Source: Citricoccus zhacaiensis (GTDB taxonomy: Bacteria > Actinomycetota > Actinomycetes > Actinomycetales > Micrococcaceae). Taken from it: DNA of 64,000 nt. The translations under genes were made by a program, and so were the position numbers. Positions within the stretch are counted from its first letter, which is position 1. Each line of letters opens with the position of its first letter. The notes below the pieces were generated by a model. The model saw only the letters and a list, made by a program, of their open reading frames with translations, had not been told where the DNA came from and did not search any database. Positions 1 to 12,025 of this stretch are shown here, piece by piece. The stretch is from positions 722,315-786,314 of the forward strand of contig NZ_BMLQ01000001.1 of NCBI RefSeq assembly GCF_014645315.1. Direction: 5' to 3'.

Positions 1-34
1 GCGCTGAGCCGGCCGGACACTTTAGGGTGGCCTC

Positions 35-3070
<3,036 letters not shown>

Positions 3071-3081
<11 letters not shown>

Positions 3082-4255
3082 GGCCGGCCTCCGGGGCCAC
3101 CACGGACAGCTGGGCGGTCATCGGCCAGGTCTGCGGCTGGGCCTCGGGCCGGGCTGCGTCCAGGATGCCGAGGGCCTCGAGCTGGCGGGACAGGGTGGCG
3201 CCGTCCGGCCCGTAGCACCAGGGCACACCCGGCGTGGTGTCACGGGGGTCGTTGGCACGGCCGCCGGCCAGGACGGCCTGCGAAGGCGTGAGCTGCCGTA
3301 TCACGATCGCGCGCACCTTGTCCGGGTGCCGGCGGGCGAAGTCGGCATAGATCTCCGGGTCATGCTGGCCGTCGTCGCCGATCAACAGCCACCGCACGCC
3401 GGGGTAGTCCCGCGCCAACCGATCCAGCTGGGAGACCTTGTGCTCCATCCCGGAGCGGAACCAGCGGTCCTCCGTGGGCCCCCAGCTGGTGAGCAACAGC
3501 GGCCCGAAGGGGTAGAGGTTGCGGGAGAGGAACCGGGACAGGGTCTGGGCCACGTTCCACGCGCCGGTGGACAGGTAGATCACCGGGGACGCGGGCTGCG
3601 CCTCCAGCAGCCGGTGCAGCATCACGGCCATCCCCGGCGTGGGCGTACGGGCGTGCTCATCCAGGACGAAGGAGTTCCAGGCGGCCAGGAAGGGCCGCGG
3701 CAGATAGGTGACCACCACGGTGTCGTCCACGTCCGAGACCACGCCGGTGACCACGTGGTCGTCCACGATGTACACGTCGCTCGTGGCGGGCTCACTGCCG
3801 TTGGACTGCAGGGTGACGGTCTGCCAGCCCGGTTCGAGCTGGATCTCGACGACGGCGTCCACCAGGCCGCCGCGGTCCGCGCGGACGGTGAAGCTCTGGC
3901 CGCCGGCGGTGATCTGCACGAGGGCATAGGGCACGGGAGGTGAGGTGAAGTTGTGCCAGCCGCGCATGCCGTCCTCGACCATCTTGGCCAGGCGGCGCCC
4001 GTTCTCGAACGCCTCGTCCGGGGCCATCACCACGCGGGAGAGGACCCGGATCCAGCCAGTGGTCCCGTAGCCGGTGAAGGACATGACGGTGGGCATCAGT
4101 CCTCGCCGCACGGCGGACTTGCGACGGAAGGCGTGCCACCGGTCCTGGAGCATGGTGGCCACGTGCTCGGTGATGAGCGGTTCCCGTTCTTCCACCAGGG
4201 GGGACGGCGGAGCGTCCTCGGCAGCAGCGTGCGGTGCGGGAATCCGGTCAGCCAT
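3071..4255 (-). CDS. App1-family phosphatase domain protein (DUF2183)
   Basis: This 394-residue protein has a DUF2183/App1-type domain in its C-terminal two thirds. Its HAD-like catalytic motif DVDDT (residues 175-179) is followed by LSTGAWN and LLIGDDGQHD, the usual later motifs. In yeast App1 the same domain is a phosphatidate phosphatase; the bacterial substrate is unknown. No signal peptide is visible, so it is likely cytosolic. The frame is open far upstream, but the ATG at 4255 is chosen because upstream sequence is antisense to the inositol-phosphatase gene. The stop overlaps the thioesterase start, suggesting a two-gene operon and perhaps a lipid-related role. Confidence 0.85.
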
Positions 4256-4355
4256 GCTCCCAGTATTCACCACGTCACGGGCGGAGTTCACACCGGGTCC
4301 CGCAGTGTCCGCTCCCGGCGCAGGTCCCTGGACCCGATGGCGGGGCCTGGCGGAG

Positions 4356-4392
4356 AGACCCGGTGGCCAGACCCGGTGGCCAGACCCGGCGG
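4356..4392. repeat. Short tandem repeat, 13-bp unit, nearly 3 copies
   Basis: The unit AGACCCGGTGGCC occurs twice perfectly and then a third time in part with one change, directly upstream of the inositol-phosphatase ATG. It lies in the divergent promoter region between that gene and the App1-like gene. The repeat could alter promoter spacing by slippage; no regulator is recognised. Confidence 0.75.
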
Positions 4393-4405
4393 ATAGGCTG
4401 GTCTC

Positions 4406-5305
4406 ATGTCGAGCGCCCTTCCAGCACCCTGCGAACTGCGCCGCATCGCCATCACCGCAGCGGCCGCCTGCGCCCCCCGCCTGGTCCGCGCCTTCCGCTC
4501 CACCCCTGCCGACCTCAACCTGGCCACCAAGCGCTCCTCGCATGACCTGGTCACGGTGCATGACCGGGCCACCGAGGACGAACTGGTCCGGCTGCTCGGC
4601 GAGGCCGTGCCGGGCAGCCGCTTCATCGGCGAGGAGGGTGGCATCCGAGGCCTCGATCCCGCGCCCGACGCCGACGCGCACCGCCTCGAATGGATCATCG
4701 ACCCGATCGACGGCACCGCCAACTTCGCCCACGGATTCGCCATGTTCTCCGTCTCCATCGCCGCGGCCGTGGACGGCGAGGTCGTGGCCGGCGTGGTGCT
4801 GGACCCGGTGAACGGGCTCGAGTTCTCCGCCGACGATGCCGGGGCATACCTCAACGGCGTGCGCTTCGGGGCCGAGGCCGTGGACGCTGTCGAGGCTCCC
4901 GCCGAGGCTGCCATGAACCTCGTGACCTCCTATCCCTCCGCCGAGGCCCTGGAATTGGACGGTTCCGTGGCGCTCGAACGCTTCGGCCGCCTGGTCGATT
5001 CCTATGCCACCGTCCGCCGGACCGTCTCCGGCGCCCTGGAACTGGCCTTCACGGCGATCGGCTGGGCGGACGTGACGCTCGGGGTGGACACCAACCCCTG
5101 GGACGTCGGCGTCGGCCAGTTGCTGGTGCGCCGGGCCGGCGGCCACTACCTTGCCCTGTTCTATGACACGGGCGGCCCCGAACGCCGGCCCGCCCACCTG
5201 GCCCCCTGCTACGTGGCCGTGGCCCCGGGGCGGGCTGCGCCGACGGCGGTCCGCGTGCTGGAGGAGACCGTGACCGCCCGCCGGGCCGCCGGCTACCGGC
5301 GATGA
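4406..5305 (+). CDS. Inositol monophosphatase family protein
   Basis: This 299-residue Mg-dependent phosphatase has the family metal-binding motifs IGEEGG (Glu76/Glu77) and WIIDPIDGTANFAHG (Asp99, Asp102), plus the later WDVGVGQLL segment. Members hydrolyse inositol-1-phosphate, histidinol phosphate or PAP; the exact substrate is not evident here. In actinobacteria inositol phosphatases can feed phosphatidylinositol or mycothiol synthesis, and others act as histidinol-phosphatase (HisN). It is the first gene of a monocistronic unit diverging from the App1-like gene. The start is the ATG at 4406, before MSSALPAP. Confidence 0.9.
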   Translation: MSSALPAPCELRRIAITAAAACAPRLVRAFRSTPADLNLATKRSSHDLVTVHDRATEDELVRLLGEAVPGSRFIGEEGGIRGLDPAPDADAHRLEWIIDPIDGTANFAHGFAMFSVSIAAAVDGEVVAGVVLDPVNGLEFSADDAGAYLNGVRFGAEAVDAVEAPAEAAMNLVTSYPSAEALELDGSVALERFGRLVDSYATVRRTVSGALELAFTAIGWADVTLGVDTNPWDVGVGQLLVRRAGGHYLALFYDTGGPERRPAHLAPCYVAVAPGRAAPTAVRVLEETVTARRAAGYRR

Positions 5306-5489
5306 TGCCCCTCCTGCCCGCTCTCCGGCCACGTCGATGATGCTCATGGTGAGGTTCACCGGAGCCATCCCTGGCAGGAACCCTCTCGGCACGGGACAAT
5401 GAAAGTGCCCGCTGACCGGGATCTCCCCGTTCCGACCCACGGTCCCGGCCCGGGCACGGCACCCCGCAGGGGATGAAGGAGGACGGGCC

Positions 5490-5924
5490 ATGATGTTCGA
5501 ACACCCGGATGACGAGGCGATCCTCGTCCTGGACGAGGACCAGTGCTGGCAGTTGCTGGAGAACACGCGCCACGGGCGGCTGGGCTTGCGGGTGAACGAC
5601 GAGCTGGACCTGGTGCCGGTGAACTTCAAGACCGCGGACCGTAAGGTCTACTTCCGCACGGCACCCGGCAACAAGCTGGCCGAGCTGACCATCAACCCCA
5701 AGGTCATCTTCGAGGCGGACGGCATCCTCTCGGACCAGGCATGGTCGGTTCTGGCCCGCGGCACCGCCCGCGTGCTGGAACTGGAGGAAGAGATCGAGTT
5801 CGCCGAGTCACTGGCTATTGACCCCTGGGTCCCCACGTATAAGGATTTCTTCGTAGAGGTCACGGTCAACCGGGTCACCGGTCGGCACTTCATCTTCGGT
5901 GAGCATCCCGAGCGCTTCGACTAG
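5490..5924 (+). CDS. Pyridoxamine 5'-phosphate oxidase family (flavin-binding) protein
   Basis: This 144-residue split-barrel protein resembles the small PNPOx-like/FMN- or F420-binding proteins common in actinobacteria. Supporting segments are the N-terminal LLENTRHGRLGLRV, VNFKTADRKVYFRT and the central WSVLARGTARVLE strand region. True PdxH oxidases are longer (over 200 residues), so a vitamin B6 role is not assumed. The ATG at 5490 follows AAGGAGG (second Met at 5493 is possible). The gene is monocistronic and ends 20 bases before a strong bidirectional terminator hairpin. Confidence 0.85.
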   Translation: MMFEHPDDEAILVLDEDQCWQLLENTRHGRLGLRVNDELDLVPVNFKTADRKVYFRTAPGNKLAELTINPKVIFEADGILSDQAWSVLARGTARVLELEEEIEFAESLAIDPWVPTYKDFFVEVTVNRVTGRHFIFGEHPERFD

Positions 5925-5944
5925 CAGCAGGACGCACACCGCAA

Positions 5945-5986
5945 CAACTGATCCCCGGCAGCTGACGCATCGCCGGGGATCAGTTG
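5945..5986. terminator. Bidirectional terminator hairpin
   Basis: A perfect 15-bp inverted repeat (CAACTGATCCCCGGC and its complement) with a 12-base loop lies between the convergent flavin-protein gene and the ThDP-enzyme gene. It can end transcription from both sides. Confidence 0.8.
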
Positions 5987-5998
5987 CGTGGTGGGCGG

Positions 5999-7711
5999 CT
6001 ACCCCAGGTGGCTGGGCGCCCACATCCTCAACAGGGTCCTGACCACGACGACGGCCGGTCCCGGCCGCTCGAACGCCCGGGTGAGTGCCGGGCCGACCTC
6101 CTCCACGGGCACCTCCTCGGCCGGGACCCCGAAGGACCGGGCCAGGGCCACGAAGTCCGGCCGGTACAGCTCCGTGGCCGTGGCCTGGCCGAAGGCTCCC
6201 TTCATGTAGTCGCGCAGGATCCCGTAGCCGCCGTCGTCCACGATCAGCCAGGTCACGTTCGCTCCGTGTTGTTGCGCCGATGCCAGTTCGGCGATCGAGT
6301 ACATGGCCGAGCCGTCCCCGGCGACCGCCAGCACCCGGGGCGCGACCTCCTCCGCGCCGGCCTCCGGCGCGTCGGCCAGGTCGGCCAGTCCAACTGCTCC
6401 GCCGATCGCGGCCGGAAAGGCGTAGCCCAGACCGCCGGCACCCTGGGCGGAGTGGAATTCGCCCGACTGCGCGTCCCAGCAGTTCCATCCCCAGTACGCG
6501 GCGATCGTCATGTCCCAGTACGTCTGCATCTCCGCGGGGACGGCGGCTCTGATGTCCGCCAGGAACCTCCGCTCGCGGCACAGGTCCTGCCCGTCCAGCC
6601 GGGACTCGACCCTGCGGTTGGTCTCGGCCACCACCTCGGCGGCGCTGCGGCCGTGCCAGTCGGCGTGCGCCGAGTCCTCGGCCCCGGCGAGCACGGCCGA
6701 GATGTTGGCAGAGATGCTGGCCAGAGCCTGGCCGGCGTCGGCCCTGACGCCGAGCGTGGGGAAGTTGGACTCGAGGACCCGGGGTTCGGCGTCGACCTGG
6801 ATGAGCCGGCCGCGAGGTTCGAGGGTGAAGTAGTTGGAGGTGACCTCCCCCAGCGAGGAGCCGACGACGAGCAGCACCTCGGCGTCCTCGAGCAGGTCGG
6901 TGACGTGACGGTCCTCCACCCAGGAGCCGAGGGACAACGGGTGATCGTGGGGAAAGACCGAATTGCCGCCGGGGGTGCAGACCACGGGGGCGTCCAGCAA
7001 CTCGGCGACGCGCAGCAGGTGGCGGCACGCGTCCGCGGTGGAGCGGCGCACCCCTCCCCCGGCGACGATCGCGGTCCGGCGGGAGGTGGCCAGCCACCGC
7101 ACGGCCTCCTCGATCAGCTCCTGCCGGGGCGGGTGGTCGTAGGGCACGGCCAGCGCGTCCTTCACGGGCGGGACCATGACCTCGCGGAGCAGTACGTCCT
7201 GCGGTACCTCCACCCACACGGGACCCTGCGGCACCGTGATGGCCGCGGCCCAGGCGTCCTGGATGGCCGACGGGATCCCGGAGGGGTGGTGCACGCTGAA
7301 CTGCGTCTTGGTCACGTTCTGCGCCGAGGCCTTCTGGTCATCGAGCTGGTGCAGCATGCCCTTGCGGCGGGCTCCCAGTCCGGACAGCGGGATCTGGGAG
7401 GCGACGACGACCATCGGGACCGCGGTCGCGTACGCCTCCTGCAGCCCTGACAGGGAGGTCAGGGCCCCGGGCCCGGTGGAGAGGAACAGCACCCCGACCT
7501 CGCCGGTGGCCCGGGCATACCCGTCCGCGGCGAAGGCGGCGTTGTTCTCCACCCGGGAGGAGACGTAGCGCAGCTCCGAGCGGGAGAGGGCGTCGAAGAG
7601 TCCGAGCGCGTGCTGGCCGGGGATCCCGAAGACGGTGCGGGCGCCGAGGGCCCGCAAGGTCTCGATCACGAGGTCGCCGCCGTTGCGACGAGAGCGGTTC
7701 CGGTCGGTCAC
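5999..7711 (-). CDS. ThDP-dependent decarboxylase, probably 2-ketoarginine decarboxylase (AruI-like)
   Basis: This 570-residue member of the acetolactate synthase/pyruvate decarboxylase superfamily has all three domains. The catalytic glutamate is Glu55 in [20 protein letters not shown], and the ThDP/Mg site is AGDGSAMYS with the later VDDGGYG. In acetolactate synthases the second motif is usually NN, so DD is a substitution. There is no nearby small subunit, and the gene starts inside the stop of the ureohydrolase gene (4-base overlap). That pairing fits 5-guanidino-2-oxopentanoate decarboxylase of the arginine transaminase pathway, whose product is oxidised to 4-guanidinobutyrate and cleaved by guanidinobutyrase. 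Function is inferred from context; another 2-oxoacid decarboxylase is possible. Confidence 0.7.
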   Translation of the reverse strand: MTDRNRSRRNGGDLVIETLRALGARTVFGIPGQHALGLFDALSRSELRYVSSRVENNAAFAADGYARATGEVGVLFLSTGPGALTSLSGLQEAYATAVPMVVVASQIPLSGLGARRKGMLHQLDDQKASAQNVTKTQFSVHHPSGIPSAIQDAWAAAITVPQGPVWVEVPQDVLLREVMVPPVKDALAVPYDHPPRQELIEEAVRWLATSRRTAIVAGGGVRRSTADACRHLLRVAELLDAPVVCTPGGNSVFPHDHPLSLGSWVEDRHVTDLLEDAEVLLVVGSSLGEVTSNYFTLEPRGRLIQVDAEPRVLESNFPTLGVRADAGQALASISANISAVLAGAEDSAHADWHGRSAAEVVAETNRRVESRLDGQDLCRERRFLADIRAAVPAEMQTYWDMTIAAYWGWNCWDAQSGEFHSAQGAGGLGYAFPAAIGGAVGLADLADAPEAGAEEVAPRVLAVAGDGSAMYSIAELASAQQHGANVTWLIVDDGGYGILRDYMKGAFGQATATELYRPDFVALARSFGVPAEEVPVEEVGPALTRAFERPGPAVVVVRTLLRMWAPSHLG

Positions 7712-8688
7712 GCCCGTTCCCCCAGCAGGCCGATCAGGTCATAGGCCACGTGGGCGGCGGCGATCCCGGTCAGCTCAGCGTGGTCGTAGGCCGGGGACAC
7801 CTCCACGACGTCGGCTCCCACCACCTCGAGGCCGCGCAGGCCGCGCAGGATCTCCAGCAGCTCCCGGCTGGTCATGCCCCCGGCCTCCGGGGTGCCGGTG
7901 CCCGGCGCGTGAGCCGGGTCCAGGACGTCGATGTCCACGGAGATGTACAGGGGCCGGCCCGCCACACGGGCACGCAGCCGGGCGACGATCTCGTCCACGC
8001 CGAGGCGGTACACATCCGAACTGGTCATGATCCCGAAGCCGAAGCGCCGGTCCTCCTCCAGGTCCTTCCTCCCGTACAGGGGGCCGCGGGTGCCCACGTG
8101 GCTGATGGCGTCGGTGTCCAGGATCCCCTCCTCCACAGCACGCCGGAAGGGTGTGCCGTGCGTGTACTCGGCCCCGAAGTACGTGTCCCAGGTGTCCAGA
8201 TGGGCGTCGAAGTGCAACAGGGCCACCGGGGATCCCGCGCGTTCGGCGGCAGCCCGCAGCAACGGCAGGGCGATCGTGTGGTCCCCGCCGAGCGTCATCA
8301 GCAACGCCCCGTCCTCGGTCAGCTCCAGCGCGTCGGCCTGGATGGCCTTGATCGCCTCCTGGATATCGAAGGGGTTGACCGCCAGATCCCCCGCGTCGGC
8401 CACCTGAACTTGTGCGAAGGGCGAGGTGTCGGTGGCGGGGTTGTACGGGCGGAGCAGGCGGGAGGACTGCCGAACGTGTCCCGGCCCGAACCGGGCGCCG
8501 GGACGGTAGGAGACGCCGGAGTCGAAAGGCACCCCGACGACCTTGACGTCGGCCTGCCGGCCGGCCCCCTCGACCTCATCGAGTCGCGGCAGCAGGGCGA
8601 AGGTCGGGGCGCCACTGTAGCGGGGCACCACGGCTGAATTCACCGGTCCGAGACGGCCGTTCTCCGTCACTCGGGGGATGTTGAGCAT
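7708..8688 (-). CDS. Agmatinase/guanidinobutyrase family ureohydrolase
   Basis: This protein of about 326 residues is a binuclear manganese ureohydrolase. Metal-ligand motifs are clear: [19 protein letters not shown] and [16 protein letters not shown]. The family releases urea from agmatine, 4-guanidinobutyrate or related guanidines. Its partner downstream is an AruI-like decarboxylase overlapping by 4 bases, which favours guanidinobutyrase (GbuA-like) over agmatinase, since no arginine decarboxylase is nearby. I chose the ATG at 8688 (MLNIPRV) with GAAAGAG upstream; an upstream ATG would add 26 residues of non-family sequence. Confidence 0.82.
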   Translation of the reverse strand: MLNIPRVTENGRLGPVNSAVVPRYSGAPTFALLPRLDEVEGAGRQADVKVVGVPFDSGVSYRPGARFGPGHVRQSSRLLRPYNPATDTSPFAQVQVADAGDLAVNPFDIQEAIKAIQADALELTEDGALLMTLGGDHTIALPLLRAAAERAGSPVALLHFDAHLDTWDTYFGAEYTHGTPFRRAVEEGILDTDAISHVGTRGPLYGRKDLEEDRRFGFGIMTSSDVYRLGVDEIVARLRARVAGRPLYISVDIDVLDPAHAPGTGTPEAGGMTSRELLEILRGLRGLEVVGADVVEVSPAYDHAELTGIAAAHVAYDLIGLLGERA

Positions 8689-8710
8689 GTCAGGCTCTTT
8701 CGGATCGATG

Positions 8711-8731
8711 GCCATGCTCCATGGCATGGAG
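8711..8731 (-). promoter_or_regulatory. Candidate operator palindrome upstream of the ureohydrolase operon
   Basis: CTCCATG-G-CATGGAG is a perfect 7-1-7 inverted repeat at 8717-8731, and an overlapping GCCATG-CTC-CATGGC repeat starts at 8711. Both sit 23-43 bases upstream of the chosen start, where a repressor could bind. The regulator is unknown; the call is inference from symmetry and place only. Confidence 0.35.
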
Positions 8732-8847
8732 AAGGGTCCCATTCCACTGGCGCAGTCCAACGACACCGAGATTGCCTGACGGTAACCATGGGCTCACCGT
8801 AAACCGCGACGATGGTGACCAACAACACTCCGGCCACCGCTGAGGGG

Positions 8848-9195
8848 TCAGATCACCCAGATCGCGAGGACCCCGAGCACGGCGAGGGCCACCACGAGGA
8901 CCACCATCCACAGCACGGAGAAGACATCGGCCTCGACCCGTTCCCGGGCCACGCCGCGGGACTGCTGCCCGTACCGCCGACGCTGGGTGAGATGGATGGC
9001 CATCGCAGCCAGCCCACACAGCCCGGCGGGTGCCAGTGCCGCGAGGCCGACCGTGGCGTACCAGCGCAGGAACATCGCCGCCGCCACGAACAGTGCGAGC
9101 AGGGTCCGGTCCCAACTCATCACGGTCCGCTCGGGCTGCAGCCCGGGATCCTGGTGCAGGGCCGCGGCAGGCGGCCGGGCGGGAGGCCGGCGCAC
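8848..9195 (-). CDS. DUF202 membrane protein (second of pair)
   Basis: This 115-residue protein has three hydrophobic segments and the DUF202/YidH-like opening SWDRTLLALFVAAAMFLRW. It begins with GTG at 9195, only 3 bases after the stop of the longer DUF202 gene, so translation is probably coupled. DUF202 proteins are small inner-membrane proteins of unknown function that often occur as tandem non-identical pairs. An internal ATG (MSWDRTLL) at residue 26 is an alternative start that would give a more usual length of about 90. Confidence 0.75.
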   Translation of the reverse strand: MRRPPARPPAAALHQDPGLQPERTVMSWDRTLLALFVAAAMFLRWYATVGLAALAPAGLCGLAAMAIHLTQRRRYGQQSRGVARERVEADVFSVLWMVVLVVALAVLGVLAIWVI

Positions 9196-9198
9196 GGC

Positions 9199-9597
9199 TC
9201 AGGCCGGCCGGATGAGCAGGAACACCAGCAGCACGACGGCGGCCGCCGCACCCCCGGTGGCCAGCACCGGCACGATGAGCGGCAGAGGCAGCGGCCGGCT
9301 GTGCCTCATGGCGCGCTCCACGCGGACCCAGCGGAATCCGGCGGTCAGGGCCAAGAGGGCGGCCAGTCCCAGCAGCACCGTCCCGAGCACCGTGCGCGTC
9401 AGCGGGTCGAAGACGGAACCGGTGAACGCCTCCACCGCGATGCCGCCCGCCAGCAGCGCCAGGGAGGTACGGATCCAGGCCAGGAAGGTGCGCTCATTCG
9501 CGAGCGTGAATCGAGGGTCGGGTTCCCGGCCGCCGCTGAGGATCTTCTGTGCCACCGCACCGCGCGCGGGCTGGTCTGGACGCTCTGGTGTTGCCAT
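9199..9597 (-). CDS. DUF202/YidH family membrane protein (first of pair)
   Basis: This 132-residue protein has the typical DUF202 signature DPRFTLANERTFLAWIRTSL followed by a hydrophobic segment, then two more membrane spans and basic loops. It resembles E. coli YidH, whose function is unknown. The ATG at 9597 is preferred because the upstream part of the frame overlaps the divergent iron-transporter promoter. It forms an operon with the shorter DUF202 gene and diverges from the ferritin-like/VIT gene. Confidence 0.85.
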   Translation of the reverse strand: MATPERPDQPARGAVAQKILSGGREPDPRFTLANERTFLAWIRTSLALLAGGIAVEAFTGSVFDPLTRTVLGTVLLGLAALLALTAGFRWVRVERAMRHSRPLPLPLIVPVLATGGAAAAVVLLVFLLIRPA

Positions 9598-9665
9598 GCC
9601 CCCAGAGTAGACTGGACGGGCCGGCAATCCGGCACCCACCTGCGCTGACTGGAGCCTCGTTTCCC

Positions 9666-10814
9666 ATGCCCGAAGCATCGTCCTCCCCCCGCCCCGGCTC
9701 CCGGCCCGGCACGGTAGAGGCCGAGCCCACCCGGGATCAGATCCGGCGGTGGCGCCGTTACCTGGCGGACGAGATCGCCGAGGCGGAGATCTACCGGGTC
9801 ATCGCCCGGCGCAAGGAGAGCCCGGAGCGGGAGATCCTCCTCGGGCTGGCCACGGCGGAGAAACGCCACGAGGACCACTGGCGGCTGCTGCTCGGTGAGT
9901 ACGCCCAGAATCCGCCGCGACCGTCCCCGCACCGGATCCTGCTGCGGTGGCTGGCCAAGGTCTTCGGCTCGGTGTTCATCCTCGCCCTGGCCCAGCGCGC
10001 CGAATCCGATTCGCCCTATGCCAAGGACCAGCACGCCACGCCGGCCATGGTCGCGGACGAGGCCATCCACGAGGAGGTCGTCCGCGGGCTGGCGTCCCGG
10101 GGACGCGAGCAGCTCGCCGGGAACTTCCGGGCTGCTGTCTTCGGCGCCAATGACGGCCTGGTGTCCAACCTCGCCCTCGTGATGGGCATCGGGGCCACCG
10201 GGGTGGCGAACTCGGTGGTGCTGTTCACCGGCATCGCCGGCTTGTTGGCCGGGGCCCTGTCCATGGCCGCCGGCGAGTTCGTGTCCGTGCGGTCGCAGCG
10301 TGAACTGCTGGAGGCGTCCTCCCCCACCCAGGTGACGCTCGAGGCCGCCGAGCACCTCGACCTGGACCAGAACGAACTGGTCCTCGTCTACCGGGCCCGC
10401 GGCATGGACGAGGAGGACGCCGTCCACCGCGCCCAGGAACGGCTCGGCTACTTCAGCTGTGACTGCAATCCGTCCTTCTCCGCCCACCCGGACGGATCCC
10501 AGGGTCCGGTGGACTACTCTGACGACCATGAGGCCATCGGCAGCCCGTGGAGTGCCGCCTTCTCCAGCTTCTGCTTCTTCGCCTCCGGCGCCATCATCCC
10601 GGTCATCCCCTATCTGTTCGGGATGGGCGGGCTCCCCGCCGTGGCACTGTCCGCGGTGCTCGTGGGTCTGGCCCTGCTGTGCACCGGCGGCGTGGTCGGA
10701 CTGCTCTCCGGGGCCTCGCCCTTCAAGCGGGGCCTGCGCCAACTGCTCATCGGTTTCGGCGCCGCCGCCGTCACCTACCTGCTGGGCCTGCTGTTCGGCG
10801 CCAACCTCGCGTAG
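9666..10814 (+). CDS. Ferritin-like/VIT1-CCC1 fusion, iron/manganese transporter
   Basis: This 382-residue protein joins an N-terminal ferritin-like (rubrerythrin-type) domain to a C-terminal VIT1/CCC1 membrane domain. The first domain shows carboxylate/His metal ligands in DEIAEAEIYRVIARR and TAEKRHEDHW. The second shows AAVFGANDGLVSNLALVMG and AAGEFVSVRSQRE, the family signature, and ends with three hydrophobic spans. Homologues such as plant VIT1, yeast CCC1 and rhizobial MbfA move Fe2+ or Mn2+ out of the cytosol. It likely protects against excess iron. The ATG at 9666 gives MPEASSS; the upstream extension overlaps the divergent DUF202 gene. Confidence 0.88.
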   Translation: MPEASSSPRPGSRPGTVEAEPTRDQIRRWRRYLADEIAEAEIYRVIARRKESPEREILLGLATAEKRHEDHWRLLLGEYAQNPPRPSPHRILLRWLAKVFGSVFILALAQRAESDSPYAKDQHATPAMVADEAIHEEVVRGLASRGREQLAGNFRAAVFGANDGLVSNLALVMGIGATGVANSVVLFTGIAGLLAGALSMAAGEFVSVRSQRELLEASSPTQVTLEAAEHLDLDQNELVLVYRARGMDEEDAVHRAQERLGYFSCDCNPSFSAHPDGSQGPVDYSDDHEAIGSPWSAAFSSFCFFASGAIIPVIPYLFGMGGLPAVALSAVLVGLALLCTGGVVGLLSGASPFKRGLRQLLIGFGAAAVTYLLGLLFGANLA

Positions 10815-10930
10815 CCCCGCAGTCTGCCGCATTCGCCGCCGCACTGGACCCACTGAAGCTCCGCTGTTTGACGTGGGCGCTTCCCGTGCAAGGATGAACG
10901 AGAAGGATCTACAAGAACGGAGGTAGCAAC

Positions 10931-11014
10931 ATGCGTGGAAGCAACCTTGTCTGGACCATCGTGGGCATCCTGGTCGCGATCGCCCTGATCATCTGGATCG
11001 TCTCGGCTCTCTGA
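10931..11014 (+). CDS. 27-residue single-span membrane peptide
   Basis: A good ribosome site (ACGGAGGTAGC) stands 6-8 bases before an ATG that opens a 27-codon frame beginning MRGSNLVWTIVG and ending IIWIVSAL. Almost the whole peptide is one hydrophobic helix with a basic N-terminus, so it should sit in the membrane with the N-terminus inside. A strong terminator follows. I do not know its function; the good translation signals and clean membrane segment argue that it is real. Confidence 0.65.
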   Translation: MRGSNLVWTIVGILVAIALIIWIVSAL

Positions 11015-11040
11015 GAGTCGGGCCCTTCAGTAGACCAACA

Positions 11041-11075
11041 CCGGCCCCCTCCTTCCAGCGGAAGGAGGGGGCCGG
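11041..11075. terminator. Bidirectional terminator hairpin
   Basis: A perfect 16-bp stem (CCGGCCCCCTCCTTCC with its complement) and 3-base loop AGC lies between the small membrane peptide gene and the convergent sucD stop. It can serve both transcripts. Confidence 0.85.
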
Positions 11076-11096
11076 CGTCGTTGATGAGGTGTCGGT

Positions 11097-12011
11097 TCAG
11101 CCGTTCAGGAGCTGCCGCATCAGGTCGGCGGTCTCGGAGGGAGTCTTGCCCACCTTGACGCCGGCGGCCTCGAGGGCCTCCTTCTTGGCCTGTGCGGTGC
11201 CGGAGGAGCCGGAGACGATGGCGCCGGCGTGGCCCATGGTCTTGCCCTCTGGGGCGGTGAAGCCCGCCACGTAGCCGACGACGGGCTTGGTGACGTTGGC
11301 CTTGATGAAGTCGGCCGCACGCTCCTCGGCGTCGCCGCCGATCTCGCCGATCATCACGATGGCCTTGGTCTCCGGGTCCGCCTCGAACGCCGCGAGGGCA
11401 TCGATGTGGGTGGTACCGATGACCGGGTCGCCGCCGATGCCGATGGCGGTGGAGAAGCCGAGGTCACGCAGTTCGTACATCATCTGGTAGGTCAGGGTGC
11501 CGGACTTGGAGACCAGCCCGATCGGACCCTTGGAGGTGATGTTGGCCGGGGTGATGCCGGCCAGCGCCTCGCCGGGGGTGATGACGCCGGGGCAGTTCGG
11601 GCCGATGATCGTGGTGGTCGGCTTGCCGTCGGCGTCGGTGCGGGACTCGGCCAGCGCGTAGAACTCGGCGGTGTCCTGCACCGGGATGCCCTCGGTGATG
11701 ACCACGAGCAGCGGCATCTTGGCCTCGACGGCCTCGATGGCGGCGTCCTTGGCGAACTTCGGCGGCACGAAGGCCACGGAGACATCGGCGCCGGTCTTCT
11801 CCATGGCCTCGGCCACGGAACCGAAGACGGGCAGTTCGACCTCGGAGCCATCCGCACGGCTGTGCGTCACGGTAGTGCCGGCCTTGCGGGCATTCACGCC
11901 GCCCACGATGTTGGTGCCGGCCTTGAGCATCAGGGCGGTGTGCTTGGTGCCTTCGCCGCCGGTGATGCCCTGGACGATGACCTTGGAATCCTTGTTCAGG
12001 TAGATCGACAT
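11097..12011 (-). CDS. sucD: Succinyl-CoA synthetase (succinate-CoA ligase), alpha subunit
   Basis: This 304-residue subunit binds CoA and carries the phosphohistidine of succinyl-CoA synthetase, the substrate-level phosphorylation step of the TCA cycle. The N-terminal CoA-binding Rossmann fold shows [25 protein letters not shown] and the phospho-His loop [13 protein letters not shown] (His261) complete the signature. The start lies 14 bases after the sucC stop, so sucC-sucD form one operon, as in most actinobacteria. Confidence 0.98.
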   Translation of the reverse strand: MSIYLNKDSKVIVQGITGGEGTKHTALMLKAGTNIVGGVNARKAGTTVTHSRADGSEVELPVFGSVAEAMEKTGADVSVAFVPPKFAKDAAIEAVEAKMPLLVVITEGIPVQDTAEFYALAESRTDADGKPTTTIIGPNCPGVITPGEALAGITPANITSKGPIGLVSKSGTLTYQMMYELRDLGFSTAIGIGGDPVIGTTHIDALAAFEADPETKAIVMIGEIGGDAEERAADFIKANVTKPVVGYVAGFTAPEGKTMGHAGAIVSGSSGTAQAKKEALEAAGVKVGKTPSETADLMRQLLNG

Positions 12012-12025
12012 GAGTTGAGGGGTCC

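Noticed and set aside
4256..5629. N-terminal extension of the App1-like protein
   Set aside because: The extra frame is antisense to the inositol-phosphatase gene; the ATG at 4255 begins the family-like part.
8689..8766. Upstream 26-residue extension of the ureohydrolase
   Set aside because: The extra residues lack family similarity and would place the start across the palindrome; the ATG at 8688 has a better ribosome site.
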